DNA of 64,000 nt from Dermanyssus gallinae (GCA_003439945.1 QVRM01000283.1:310001-374000), one strand, 5' to 3'; positions 10,180-21,479 are shown, numbered from the stretch's first letter. Numbers and translations are program-made. The notes: generated by a model from the sequence alone, not told the origin.

Positions 10180-10640
10180 TGGTTGTCATCTACCGGGGTG
10201 TCGCCGGTTCAATCCCTGTTGTCGATCGAATTTTCTTTGAGCGATGCTCATTGAGAATAGATGATAAACCATACACCGCTGAAAGTCAGCGGCCATGCTG
10301 CCACAAGGACTGTTAGGGAAACTCTGGGTATCTTAACGTGTCTGGCCCTCGGTGCATTAAAGGTATACCTCACGGTGAGTTCTAAGCCCGTAGGGGACGG
10401 AGTGGTTTGCGTTGACTGGGCGGAAGCGTCTAGAATTAAAAACAACTTTAACATGTTGTTAACTCTAGATATATCAACATGTTCGGCCGGCGGTGCATTG
10501 AAGATATGCCGTACGTCAACGGCGATCCCGTATGGGATTGAGGATGGTCTTGAATTAAAAACCTACTTAAAAGTAATTCTAGGCTTTAAGTGTGTGCTAG
10601 ACGCTTCCGCCCACTCAATGCGAACCACTCCCTCACAATG
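10180..10640 (+). mobile_element. Composite SINE: 5'-truncated copy plus second 3' body
   Basis: At 10180-10450 lies a copy of the SINE also seen at 16098 and 56791: it keeps catggttgtcatctaccggg and a B-box region (cggttcaatcc), the tract agtcagcggccatgctgcca, and a 3' part with attaaaaacaac. It lacks the A box. At about 10465-10565 the 3' body recurs (caacatgttcggccggcg, then ggatggtcttgaattaaaaac). A 35-bp arm (10398-10432) returns inverted at 10597-10631 with three mismatches, enclosing the second body. The layout suggests two insertions or a fold-back rearrangement. Confidence 0.65.
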
Positions 10641-10659
10641 CGCTTCTCTCTGGTTCTCT

Positions 10660-11120
10660 CTTAGCATAAAACTTTTCTATTAACTCCATTAGCAAAAAAT
10701 AATGCCTCCGCTAGCTGACCATCCTGTGACGATACGGACGTAGCAGCTGCTGAAGTCTTATATGTAGTAGTTATCTTAGACCGAATCAAGGATATATTCG
10801 AAGTAGGCCAGACAACGAGTGAACTATCTTTCCATTCATCACCGACATCAACTAAGCCATTCATTTGTTTTATAATTAGAGGCTAGAGAATTTATTAGCC
10901 ATGCGGTAACCTGTCGTCTGTTAACCATATCAGACCATTCAGGCGTTTCTTGGCCGTCTGGCAAAAACTACTTGGCGGCACTTCGCAATAACTGCACTGT
11001 CGCGCGTACAGGTCCACAAGCCATTTGTAATTTAGCGTTTAGCTGCGTCTTCCATATCGCGATCGCCATCGTAGCCGGGTAACTAATTGGTAACTAAATC
11101 AACCACGTTGGGCGCCAAAT
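10660..11120 (-). pseudogene. LTR-retrotransposon leader and decayed gag-like start
   Basis: On the minus strand, the 15-mer complementary to ccacgttgggcgcca (11103-11117) matches the 3' end of animal tRNA-Lys(CTT), a classic primer-binding site, placed 4 bp inside an LTR boundary. Downstream on that strand a frame starts at the ATG complementary to 11067-11069, reads MAIAIWKTQLNAKLQMACGP, then a stop, then LPDGQETPEWSDMV, and dissolves into stops. It is compatible with a decayed gag but matches no family I can name. The internal region is cut off near 10640 by the SINE composite; no pol is present. Confidence 0.5.
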
Positions 11121-11121
11121 A

Positions 11122-11560
11122 TGTTACAACGAGCTATGAGTAAGAACGGCAAATAATTAGCTCGAGAGAACTCATTTATAATCGATGTATTTATTATATG
11201 GAAAACACGACGGAAATTAAGTTACTGTGGTGATGCTCTCGCGCTGGACTCACTAAGCCTAGCTGCACAACACAGCTCGCGCAGGGCCGGCGCCATTTTA
11301 CGCCATTCTCTTTTGACGGGGTTCGCCAACTGAGTTAACGATCTGTTCGATGGTCGAATTCTCGACAGTCGTCGTCGCCGTCGTTGGTGCATTCAGCAGC
11401 TCGATTAGAGCTGTCCAATAACACGGCGCCTAAGTGACGCCAACTCCTCGCGCGATCAATCATACTGATTGCCCGTGCGTTCACAAGCAGTCTATATTAT
11501 GTTTTGTATTTTGAAGTAGACGCAAACAGCCTAATTGTACGCAAACAGACAGTATGTGAG
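11122..11560 (-). mobile_element. LTR, probably Gypsy-like, outer boundary unresolved
   Basis: In minus orientation the sequence ends ...GTTGTAACA directly before the primer-binding site, as in Gypsy-type LTRs ending in CA. A TATA-like ATTATAAATGAG lies about 50-60 bp inside that end. I could not find a matching short inverted terminus, so the outer end is a guess within 11.4-11.6 kb. No second LTR was found in the window, so this is a truncated element. Confidence 0.45.
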
Positions 11561-12423
11561 CCCTGAAACAATAATGATTTCATTTTTGTACGCCTTTAAA
11601 ACAGCAGAGTTGGGTGTTGATATCATCATTCTATATTTCATTCTATATGTACAGTAGCGGTTCTAAAGACGACCCCTGAAGAGAAAAGCCCGGATCTAGA
11701 AAAACACCTCCTTTAATTTACCTTTTCAATACTGTCAACGTTACAAGCATTATTTTGGCTTCTAATGATGTAATAACGTTGTAATTTTAGGCAGCAATAC
11801 GTTATGGTTCCGGTCGGTCTCGTGAAAAACGTCAAGAAAAATAAAGCACAGTTTATGACGCGATTACGTTTTGCGCAGTGGTTCTGCTTTAGTCTGGTTC
11901 CGCCTTTTCGAGCAACTGGGTAGAAAATATCGTCAGCACGTCAGCCAATTCATTAAAAACAATTGGGGGTAGCTCACCAGGGGTGCGGCGATACTTCTGC
12001 ATATAATTTAGGCGCCCATACATGTGTGAACTATTTAACGAGACTGGACAAGAAAAGCTTCAACGGAAGATAAATAGTGTCTTAAGCTAAGAGTAAGAAT
12101 AACGTAATGACTATCAATTTATTTGTGCTCCAAGATCGTCGTCATGGCCGCAAAGTCAGCGTTGTAGTGAATTAAAGAAGGAAAGGAACTTGCTGTGGGC
12201 TTGTGACCAAAATAGGCGGACACAATTGGCGCAAGCCCTGGTCTCGACGAGTCGAGGTTTGTTGTCTGGTATTTTGGTTACAAGCAAAGCCTCCTGTGCT
12301 TCATTTAATGTGGGGTTGATTTAAGTCACCTGTGAATGTGTTAGGGTGATCCACTCCATGAATAATTTTGTCTAGGGCCTTGAATGTCCTACACATGCCT
12401 GGCGGCGAAATGCCGTGGTAGTA

Positions 12424-12425
<2 letters not shown>
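11560..12425. other. No recognised feature
   Basis: Ordinary-composition DNA between the LTR remnant and the (TA)n array. No ORF, RNA promoter or repeat was recognised. Confidence 0.35.

Positions 12426-12467
<42 letters not shown>
12426..12467. repeat. (TA)21 microsatellite
   Basis: Uninterrupted TA dinucleotides directly abut the 5' end of the LINE that follows; the LINE frame becomes open only 9 bp past the array. Confidence 0.95.
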
Positions 12468-12475
12468 TATTTTAA

Positions 12476-14395
12476 GAGAATAAACACTCGATTAACATAG
12501 GTTCGTTCACTCATGAACTTGACTGCCTTCCTGTGGCTAACGGACGACGACTGATACTGAGAAACAAAGTTGTCTCGTTTTCAAGAAAGTGCAGGCTGGA
12601 GGCTAATGGGAAGATTGTCTGCGATAGAATACAGGAGAGGCGGAGCCCATGGGAAGCCATCCAGCCAGTCATGGGAGGTGCCCAGGAAAAAAAGTGTGTC
12701 AAACTAAAGATTGATGATGAGATAGTCACAGACTGTGTACGACTTTCTAACATCCTTAATGACTATTATGCAACTTGCGTAACGGCTGACACCGAATGCT
12801 CGGCCGCTTACGAGGTACCGATCTCGATACCTGAACTGCACGAGCCATTTTCGCCTAGGCCGGTCCCTGTGGATCGAGCGCATTACCTGCTGAAAAGGGT
12901 CACAATTTGCTCGGTGGGAGAAGGTCACATACCCTCTCAAGTCTTGAGACACTGCGCTGACGTTATTGCTGACGCAGTGGCATTCATAGTTAATCTGTCG
13001 ACACGCCAGGGGATCTACCCTACGGCCCTCAAATTGTATCGCGTTGTACCACTGTTTAAAGGCGGTGACAGACTAAGCAAGGAAAATTACAGGCCGGTCA
13101 GTATCCCCCCTCCAATGTCCAAGATTTTCGAAAAAGCTATATATGAACAGTTGAACGAACACTTTGAGATGTTTAATGGCCTAAGTCAGCGTCAGTTCGG
13201 TTTTCGATCCAAAATGTCGACGACTGTACCCATCATGGATTTTGTTGAAGAGGTTCGCAGAAACCTAATGTTAAAAAAGACAGTCGTCGGCGTATTTATA
13301 GATCTTAGAAAAGCATTTGATACAGTTGATGTAAATATTCTGATTAAAAAGTTAACTCGATATGGAGCGGATGATATTTTTTTGTCTTGGCTGCGGTCGT
13401 TTATGTCGAATAGGAGGCAAGTTGTTCAAGTGGGCAATGCAATCTCGGATGTAAGAAATATATCTGTTGGAGTGGCTCAGGGCAGTATAGGTGGTCCACT
13501 TCTCTTCAACATCTTTATTAACGACATATTTAGCGTAACAAAACATGCAAAGTTGACCTTGTTTGCGGACGATACCACCGCCCTATTCGTCGGGAACTCC
13601 CCAACTGAGGTAGAGGCTATGGTCCGCGAGGACCTTCAGAGGTTATCATCATGGTTCAGGAGTAACGGTCTCTATATGAATTGGAGGAAAACAGGTGTAA
13701 TGCAATTCCTTTCCCCGCGTGGTTCCGTTACGATTAATCCCCTCCGTTTCCAGTGCGACGGCATAGCCCTTTCGCTTCTAAAGGAAACGAAGTTCCTAGG
13801 CGTTACGTTGGACGAAAAGCTGACCTTTGAAGCGCATGTCACACATATACGTAAGAAAATATCTGGCAGCAATGCAGCTCTATACAGAGCTCGACGAATT
13901 CTTCCCCAAAACTGCCTGATGGCCATGTATTTTGCCTACGTCCATAGTCACCTGACCTACGCTGTAGAAGTTTATGGCTTAACACAGATGCGTCTTATCA
14001 GGTCGCTTCACCGACTCCAAAAACGAGCACTGAGAACAACTCTGGACCTCTGGATGCGAGATTCAGTGCAACCGCACTACAAAAATATTAACATTTTGCC
14101 GTTCCCAAAACTTATAGAATACTGTCTCGTAGTTGAAATTAAGCGTATACTCCTTGGAGTGCATCCAAACTTATATGGTCTGGCAACATCAGCAACACCC
14201 ATATCTACAAGGGGTAACGCATCAAACCTGCTTACTCTGTCATACGCCAACTCCAACCAGTCAAGGCTATCAATCAGAAACATTGGGGCCTCCTACTGGA
14301 ACAAAGTACCGGCCTCCGTTAGGCAGACAAAGTCCCTGCTCAAATTCAAATGCGATCTCAAAGAGCATTATCTTGAAACTTTGGTATCTGGTTAA
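12476..14395 (+). CDS. Reverse transcriptase, N-terminally truncated LINE ORF2
   Basis: The frame is open from 12476 just after the TA array; no genuine start is implied, since the endonuclease half is missing. Counting from the GTG at 12533 (620 codons to the stop), the RT domain spans about 165-420: PLFKGGDRLSKENYRPVSI near 173-191, QRQFGFR near 219-225, FIDLRKAFD with the first catalytic Asp near 257, and LFADDTT with the DD pair near 346-347. The box usually written GVPQGS reads GVAQGSIGG (313-321), replacing two normally conserved residues, so activity is doubtful. The C-terminal portion with SHLTYAVEVYG and YWNKVPASVR is typical of CR1/jockey RTs. There is no RNase H. Confidence 0.9.
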   Translation, partial: ENKHSINIGSFTHELDCLPVANGRRLILRNKVVSFSRKCRLEANGKIVCDRIQERRSPWEAIQPVMGGAQEKKCVKLKIDDEIVTDCVRLSNILNDYYATCVTADTECSAAYEVPISIPELHEPFSPRPVPVDRAHYLLKRVTICSVGEGHIPSQVLRHCADVIADAVAFIVNLSTRQGIYPTALKLYRVVPLFKGGDRLSKENYRPVSIPPPMSKIFEKAIYEQLNEHFEMFNGLSQRQFGFRSKMSTTVPIMDFVEEVRRNLMLKKTVVGVFIDLRKAFDTVDVNILIKKLTRYGADDIFLSWLRSFMSNRRQVVQVGNAISDVRNISVGVAQGSIGGPLLFNIFINDIFSVTKHAKLTLFADDTTALFVGNSPTEVEAMVREDLQRLSSWFRSNGLYMNWRKTGVMQFLSPRGSVTINPLRFQCDGIALSLLKETKFLGVTLDEKLTFEAHVTHIRKKISGSNAALYRARRILPQNCLMAMYFAYVHSHLTYAVEVYGLTQMRLIRSLHRLQKRALRTTLDLWMRDSVQPHYKNINILPFPKLIEYCLVVEIKRILLGVHPNLYGLATSATPISTRGNASNLLTLSYANSNQSRLSIRNIGASYWNKVPASVRQTKSLLKFKCDLKEHYLETLVSG

Positions 14396-14580
14396 AAGTG
14401 ATATAAAAATACAATCATGTTGCAATATATTGTAAATAGGTGAAAATGGCATATATAAATTATACATTGTTATTCATAAAAGGGGCTCCGAACAAGCTAT
14501 GTGCTTAATGGAGCTTGAAATTAATGTGTGTAATTATCTACAAGAAATGTCAATAAACAAACAGTTGAAACAGAAACAGT
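12476..14580 (+). mobile_element. 5'-truncated LINE (CR1/L2/jockey-like) beside (TA)n
   Basis: An open reverse transcriptase frame runs to 14395, followed by a roughly 185-bp 3' UTR. That UTR contains AATAAA near 14551 and ends in a short repeat (acagttgaaacagaaacag), as many CR1/L2-type elements do. The endonuclease and ORF1 are missing. The 5' break coincides with the (TA)21 array. Confidence 0.8.
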
Positions 14581-16095
14581 TGTTTACTCTCTAATTTTCA
14601 GCGCACCTAAAGTATCTCGAGTTACTTAACAATTACAGTAGATGCCAGTTCGGTTTTCTTACACTTTAGGAGCCTGCAAATGGCTCATTATAGGCACTGG
14701 CGTACCAAGAGCTCAGACATTCTTCAAGCAGAATTTTTCGTCTGAGCTTCAGAAGAGACCGTTGCGGCAGTGATGGACATAATACCAGATCCCACAAGGC
14801 TGAGTTTGTTCAAGGCTGAGTTTGTTCATTGACCTTCTACAGTTGCATCAATAAAATTGCAACAACGCTACAACAAATTATTACATTTACTACACATTCT
14901 TTACTTTTTGCTATTTTAATTACTTCGTTTTGTAAAAAATATACCTATGTAAAAATAACATCCTTATTTCAATAGTAATTTTAAGTAATTATTGTTTTTA
15001 ATAGTACTAGAAACAAGACGAATTTGGACCCCTATTAGACGTTTCGAACAATGGTTACTGTGGGAGCATATTATATAATCAAGTATATAATCAGAGTTCT
15101 CCTATCATGATTACGAGTTAGGATACAAGTCCCTAGCATGGATCGAAATCATAAACTTTACTTATAGTGGGCGATTATTGTACAACTATATATATATATA
15201 TATATATAACATCAGATATTGTTTATTGGTAATAATATAACATTCATGTTGTATATTTTAAGCTTCCCACCTGAAATACTTCCTTCTTTTTCAAGGTTTG
15301 CGTGCTTAACATGTTCCACAAAGGAATACATGAGTAGCCGTGTACCTCCAAACTCCAAAGCAAAGAACATTAATGGCGACCATCATGCCGTACCTGAGAG
15401 GAGGTAGGTAATAGGGCGCTTGTGACGGACACAGGCTGTTATGAACAATGTACCTGTTATCGCATTGGTAGCAATTTATAGTAATATGTGTCTTATTCAC
15501 CGTTTTGGCTGTTCTCTCGAAACGTCAGGCTGGGAAGCATGCGGGTAGCCAATAGGTGATTACCGTTACCTTTTAATTTGCTAGCACTGGCATCATCTTG
15601 TCTTTTTAGATGTCTGTACCCAGATTAAGGATATTTGATTACTGTTCCTGATGACTTTGAGTAGACAAGAACAAATTATACACTTGGCACAAGGCCGCAT
15701 ATCTTTTAACAGTAATAAAGACGACGAAATATGACGTTATGTTATTTATTTTAATCTTTATTTATTAATAAAACCTGTTTTTCGCTCCATTTCTGTTGTA
15801 CGCTACCGTCCGATTTAATGCAATGAAAACATTTATGTTTACATAGTTAGTGTATCCGGTAGTTGGAGCCAAATCTGTTGCCTAATCTTTAGCAGTTTCG
15901 TTATGTGGCACAGTGTAATCGCAGTTAGCGGTAGTAAAGCGGTGCCGCGATGCGTTTGTTGATACATTGCAGCAGCTGATGCGACATACAAAGGAAAGCA
16001 AACAGTTCAAGCGCGCAAGTAATAGACTTACGAACTACGACAGTCCATACTGACACTGGCTTCTGCAGATCTCGGATTCCGCTGTTAGGAGGAAT
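14581..16095. other. AT-rich stretch with a short (TA)n
   Basis: No gene was recognised. It contains a TA tract at 15187-15208. Short frames show no known motifs. Confidence 0.4.
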
Positions 16096-16097
16096 TG

Positions 16098-16345
16098 GTG
16101 GCGGCGTGGTCTAGGGAACCAGCGCGCTAGTCATGGTTGTTATCTACCGGGGTGTCGCCGGTTCAAACCCCGTCTTTGAGCAGTGCTCATTCAGAATGGA
16201 TGATAAAACATACCGCTGAGAGTCAGCGGCCATGCTGCCACAAGGTTGGGCAAATTCTAGATATCTCAACATGTCCGGCCTTCGGCGCATTGAAGATATG
16301 CCTCACGGCGATTCCAAATCCTTAGGGAATGGAGAATTACGGACG
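16098..16345 (+). mobile_element. tRNA-derived SINE, most complete copy of its family
   Basis: The head shows an A-box-like GGCGTGGTCTAGG (about 16102-16114) and a B box GGTTCAAACCC (about 16161-16171). A body with agagtcagcggccatgctgc and a 3' region like the copies at 10180 and 56791 follows. This copy retains both promoter boxes. No poly(A) tail is visible and the 3' end is approximate. Confidence 0.7.
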
Positions 16346-17888
16346 AGCAGGCACCGCGCAGATCCTTGTGGGACCATCACTGCCAGAATAGTTACCAATG
16401 GTCTACAATTCTCTGAGTTTTACTCGGATTTACTAAAGGTTTCATCGAATATACACCGTAATAGACACTGTTAGCAATTTGCTCATCCATAAAATACGGT
16501 ACATAGAGAGGAGGAATCTAAACTGAAAATTCTAAGACGGTAAGTAGAATAGATAATCATATTTTTACAAAATTTTATACTGAAAAATATTTGTCGATGT
16601 GTCATGAAATTTTTTTTTTTGAAGTTCGCGGCGACAAACCAAACACCTTTAAAATGAGATATTCGCACAGACGACAATCTAGCAACTCCATCGTGGAAAT
16701 ACTTCTCAGATATATATATATATATATATATGCAATTCCGTTGTATGAAATAATTTATTTGAGCGTATCGAATATACTCAGTTTAAGTGCAATAAATGAA
16801 TGATGAGTACACATTTATGTTTGGATATGTACAATCATGAATTGGTTCGGTAAATATGATCGAGTATAGGATATATAAATCGTTCCCTAATTTTGATCGT
16901 GCAGAATAATTTTTAGCGCGCCAATTTTGTTTGCGATATACTCCGGTGTTCAGTACTATGCAAGTACAATAAAGGTACCGTCATCATCCGTCACGCTCTG
17001 GCTGCACAAATGATACAAGATGTGCTCTATCGAATCCGGAAGATAGGTTCCAGTTCGTCTCATGCTCAAAAGGATTGAACCATGGCTGGTAGTGAACACC
17101 CTCCTGTATCTCTCCTATTTTACTATAGCGGGGACAATAGATTCGCTCACGCTTTGAGAAATAAGCAAAGATGCAAGCATACTTTGTTTTGCAAAATAAC
17201 TTGTTACACCCCCGTAGTCTTCAAGACGGCTGAAGGGCTCATTTACGGATAATTTCATTACAGATGGTTTTGTTCGTACTGGCAACGCCACGTGTGCATG
17301 AAGGGTCGGGGAATTTCTCAGGCAAGGTGCGTCGTAGGCGCACGAACCCGCACAACGAGAAAGTGTTACGACGCTTTCAGGCAAGCTATTGCAGGAAGGA
17401 CGGTGCAAATTCGGACAGCACAGTTGTCAATCTATAGAAGTCATAATTCATAACTGTTGTCAGGTTATGAGTGTTAGGCAAACAAATCAACAAAAACAGA
17501 TCCTGCTACCATGATAACTTATCAAATAGATCAATAAGCCAATTAGCTACCCTTTCCCCTCAAATCTAAAGGTTATCGGTTAGCGGTGGTAAGGGCGGTA
17601 CGTATTCTGACGAAGGTCGAGACTCACGGCTGCCCGAAATTAGACACACCAAACCACAACGAGGTTTTGGGTCACAAGAGTGAGCCATAAGGTCAAAACC
17701 TTTCCGCCGCTATTGTTAATGCTACGACTTGCGTCAACACAGCAAATGTAACCTCCGTGAGCAGAAACCTTGTACCTCACGTCCAGTAGATGCAACTAAG
17801 GCCCCTTTCAGGGTCAACTAAATAGCTAGCTTATTATATATAGAAATAGCTAGCTGTTTCTGTTTTATTCCGTTAGTGTTAAGCCTCT

Positions 17889-17890
<2 letters not shown>
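16346..17890. other. No recognised gene; one (TA)n tract
   Basis: A TA tract lies at 16710-16731. A 97-codon minus-strand frame at 17115-17408 has no motif I recognise. Nothing else was found. Confidence 0.4.
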
Positions 17891-17891
<1 letters not shown>

Positions 17892-17970
<79 letters not shown>

Positions 17971-17977
17971 TATATAT
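17892..17977. repeat. Long (TA)n microsatellite
   Basis: About 86 bp of TA repeats with one interruption (ttaa near 17965). A retrotransposon remnant starts about 115 bp downstream. Confidence 0.95.
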
Positions 17978-18094
17978 GAACATGGAGCTGCTAGGTGTAC
18001 CCTTGTATCCCTCCGTTGCTGATAAAGCCAGGCATCGAGCGGTCAGTATTCAAGGGACTGCGGCTTGATGTTGATCTAGTCGTGCCACATTGAT

Positions 18095-18545
18095 GTCGTT
18101 GTGGTGTGATAATGTGGACGCGTTGGCCCATCATGGCCTATCACGCGCCCTGGGTGCCGACAAGCCGACGAGCACATCGCTCCGCTTTAAATGACAACTT
18201 TAGTCGAACATTGAGATCGGCCGGCTGCCCGTATGTTGAAACCCACGGGGCCTATTCAGAGACGATAGAAAGAGACCTCACAGTTTCACTCTAAGCGTGG
18301 CCGCATGCTTGCTTGAGTCTTGATTGTAACCGACCCATTAGCCTCTTCGATGGTCGGAGCAGGTGTGGACAGAGCTGGTCATGCGTCCAGGTTAGCAAGT
18401 GCAGAATCGGACGTTGGTTATTCGCACCAGTTTTGCCCGTTGACGTTCGAGTTATTGAGAGCCCAGACTCCCTTACACTCAAGCTGATTCAGCGCGTAGG
18501 TAGAGGCCTTAATCTTTCGGCGGGAGACTAGGGAGAATCCGAACT
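18095..18545 (+). pseudogene. Retrotransposon ORF remnant, 'tick transposon' type (copy 2)
   Basis: The plus strand encodes SRRAHRSALNDNFSRTLRSA near 18160-18225, corresponding to SAGRRAIHQALNETFSRALR of the copy at 62.5 kb. In another frame LTLKLIQRVGRGLNLSAGD lies near 18475-18530, corresponding to the ETLGPI...ELGRR region of the family. Stops and at least one shift separate the parts. The copy is divergent and shorter than the one at 62.3 kb. Confidence 0.6.
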
Positions 18546-18620
18546 CTTACAAACATTAAACGAGGGAAATAAGCACCTGTTTCTAGCACATTGTTTGACT
18601 AGGCTATTCCTAAAATTGAT

Positions 18621-18857
18621 TTAAGAAACCCTACATTTTCGCGAGAAGACAAATGTTCACTCCAAAACGCAAATCAAGAGTATACACACACACACACATA
18701 TATATATATATACATAAGGTAATTAAAACACCAACGGTTCGTTATGTACGAGTATATGCTAAAATAGAGTTTAAAAAATCCTACATTTTCGCGAGAAGAC
18801 AAATGTTCACTTCAAAACGCAAACCAATAGTATATACACACATATATATATATAAAA

Positions 18858-18896
<39 letters not shown>

Positions 18897-18940
18897 AGGT
18901 AATTCAAACACCAACGGTTCGTCATGTATATGCTAAAAAT
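18621..18940 (+). repeat. Tandem duplication of about 150 bp, each unit with a (TA)n core
   Basis: Two units (18621-18770 and 18771 to about 18935) share ctacattttcgcgagaagac, aaatgttcact, a CA/TA microsatellite core, and caccaacggttcgt. The second unit's core has expanded (TA)n and a poly-A run. Both units are non-coding. Confidence 0.85.
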
Positions 18941-20093
18941 GAAGGTTCTTATTTCTACTTCTTCTTTGAAAAAAAGTACAACATTGTTCTCCCGCTCTGT
19001 GAAGTATTGCTACGCTTTGCGTTCTAATACTACCAATTATAATCATTCATCAAACACACTAAATAATTGTTTCATTCTTTGATATTTAGAGTTAGAAAAT
19101 GGGCAAGCTTTCTAAAGTAACCTAGCAAACCTTACAAAGGGTATTCAACATGTAATACAAACCGACTGGATGTTAATGTTTTTTCAGATGTGTTCTTGGT
19201 GCTTTAGCCTTTTAGTAATTTGCTCTACGTATCTGTGTATGTCAATATAGAGACACTGAAATGTTTATGTAATGCAATGCAATGACTTGCAATGACAAAA
19301 CGGTTATTGGACCAATAAAATGATATTTGGTCACTCCACCATGGCCGCCAACAGTGTCACAACCATCAGAGACACGGTTGCACAATTTACACCAACATCA
19401 GCTGCACCAAAGGTACAACAACAAACAAACACAACAACAACTGCTTTTGCCAGTAGTGAGCCTAGCCGGACTTCGACGTCGATTATAACGACTGAAAAAG
19501 CAGTCATCATCAATTGCTATAGATTTCAACAAGGAAACTGGTTCGCTTCACGTTCGATTCATATGTTGCAAAAGGGGTTCGCGCTAATTGGAGCTTGACG
19601 CGCGCCATGTCTTCCAGCCAGAAATATTGCGGCAATTTGTAGTTGGCTTTGCATTGACAACTAAACAGATGGTATATATATATATATATATATTGTCGTA
19701 GCTTCACTGCTAATGCTCTGCATGCCATTTAACGCCGGCGGCTCCAAAGTCGGTCAAAAGCAGACATGCCCATAATTATAATAATATAATAAAAATAAGA
19801 ACAGAGGCATGTTCTGTGATTCTACTGAATACCCGATTTGTTTATCTCTCGCGATTAACGATGCTCGTATCGGCGTGAAGCTAGCGTGAGTAATCGATCT
19901 TCATCACGCCTTTCCGTTGACAATGGCTAGCTCGAGTGCTTAGTTTGCCTACCTGCCTGACGCCCCTCCGTCCGTCGAGCATGCCGACAAGTTCCAGCAT
20001 GCCGTTCAACGAGTTCAAACGCATTCTCTACTAATCGACATTCCAGTGTTCTGTTATTGCAAATATGTTGAAAGTAAATTCTGTACTTACGCT
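18941..20093. other. No recognised gene
   Basis: A TA tract lies at 19673-19693. A frame at 19320-19598 is Thr/Ser rich and low complexity, and I do not call it a gene. Confidence 0.4.
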
Positions 20094-20097
20094 TATA

Positions 20098-20156
<59 letters not shown>
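20094..20156. repeat. (TA)n microsatellite
   Basis: About 60 bp of TA repeats with one TG near 20102. A perfect inverted repeat begins 2 bp later. Confidence 0.95.
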
Positions 20157-20158
<2 letters not shown>

Positions 20159-20195
20159 TTTACGTGAAACTTACGTAAGGTAAGTTTCACGTAAA
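20159..20195. repeat. Perfect 16-bp inverted repeat (hairpin)
   Basis: tttacgtgaaacttac (20159-20174) is followed by a 5-base loop and by its exact reverse complement (20180-20195). No coding or RNA gene context is recognised; it may be the tip of a fold-back element. Confidence 0.85.
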
Positions 20196-20199
20196 TTAT

Positions 20200-21400
20200 T
20201 GGGTCCAGCGATCCACGGACCGTATACTGTCGCGTATGCGACGTGGCTGGAAAGGTCGACCGGTAGCTGCTTTAGCGACAAGTAGACCGCAATGATCGGT
20301 GCCACTTTACGGGCTTAAGCCTTGTGGTGGCTCAAAAAGTTAAGTGGCCGCAGACACCACCATCAAAACACGGTATGGTACGGCTGAAATGCTCTGAGAC
20401 ACGCTGAATAAATAAGATAGCCGGTTACTGGAGTTCGGCCGCTCGTCGTTGTTACATGCTACTTCATATTCGATCGAAAGAAATTGATTGATGTCGTAGA
20501 AAAGTCGTTTTTTTTAATGGAGTTTTTATTTCCTAACTCGCGCGTTAAAATAACTTCTCAGGTTATCTATGTTTTGAACAGATTAGTTAATACATTTTAT
20601 TGCTCGTGTAGCGCGTGCTGCAGATGATTATGTCCAAAGAAGTACCCTTTCTCTCGGCATTAAACGCAGACTTAAATGGGGCCCGATACCAAAGCATTTG
20701 CCCTTGAGAAACTTTACGATGTGCCGCTGTCTGGCTTGCCAACTGACGAAACTTATCTTAGTAGTTAATTAAATAAGCAAGCGTGGGGTGTAGTCGGCAG
20801 CCTGTGTGCGGCGTTTGTGTAAAAACACAACCCACTGAGGGGAGAGAGAGAGAGAGAGCGGTAGAGGGAGAGAGAGAGAACTACTTTGAAAGTATAGTCG
20901 TCCGTTGACGTCATCACAGCCAGCTGGTTACTGTGCGTACTCATGGAGAAGACCCCCGCCCACTGCTCTCTACTGCCTTCTGCGTTTGACGTCACGGCGG
21001 CTGTCTGTATGCATTGCCAGGTGTACACTCTTTATGGCTTCGTACAAACGGGCGATTAGCCAGCCATCTTGCCGTTAGCACCAGACGCTATTCGGTTGAA
21101 TCCAACCTGATCTAAACTCCCGCTGAGAAACAAAGCTGCCGGAGGACAAACAATAATCAAGATGAAGAAGCAACAGGGGTAAGCAAACAAAAATTGAAAA
21201 AATGTACAAAGAAAAGTGAATAGGCAGTGGTGGGTGTGTTGTTACGCCGTGTTGCAGCGCCTGACCGTTGAATAGGATGTACTAGAATAATAATGATTAC
21301 AAAAATAGTAAATTATGATTTCATGCGGTGGCATCAACGTTTTCGGTGTGCTCCTTCCGTCTACCGAATTGTTCCCATCATTGAAGGCATTCTAACACGT
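20200..21400. other. Upstream flank of the Spire-like gene, no recognised gene
   Basis: Contains short GA-rich patches near 20839-20880. No motif-bearing ORF was found. It may include distal promoter sequence, which I cannot show. Confidence 0.35.
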
Positions 21401-21479
21401 ATTTCTCTCTCTCTCTCTCTCTTTACCCGGTACTTGTTGGAAATGTCGATAACCTTTGGCCGGAATCGAATGATTAAGG

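Noticed and set aside
16098..16180. Possible tRNA gene
   Set aside because: The same head recurs with a shared non-tRNA body at 10.2 and 56.8 kb, which identifies a SINE family.
17115..17408. 97-codon minus frame
   Set aside because: Ordinary composition but no motif; the length is within chance for this region.
18621..18940. CRISPR-like array (two repeats with spacer)
   Set aside because: Only two long units of a eukaryotic tandem duplication with microsatellite cores; no array of short spaced repeats.
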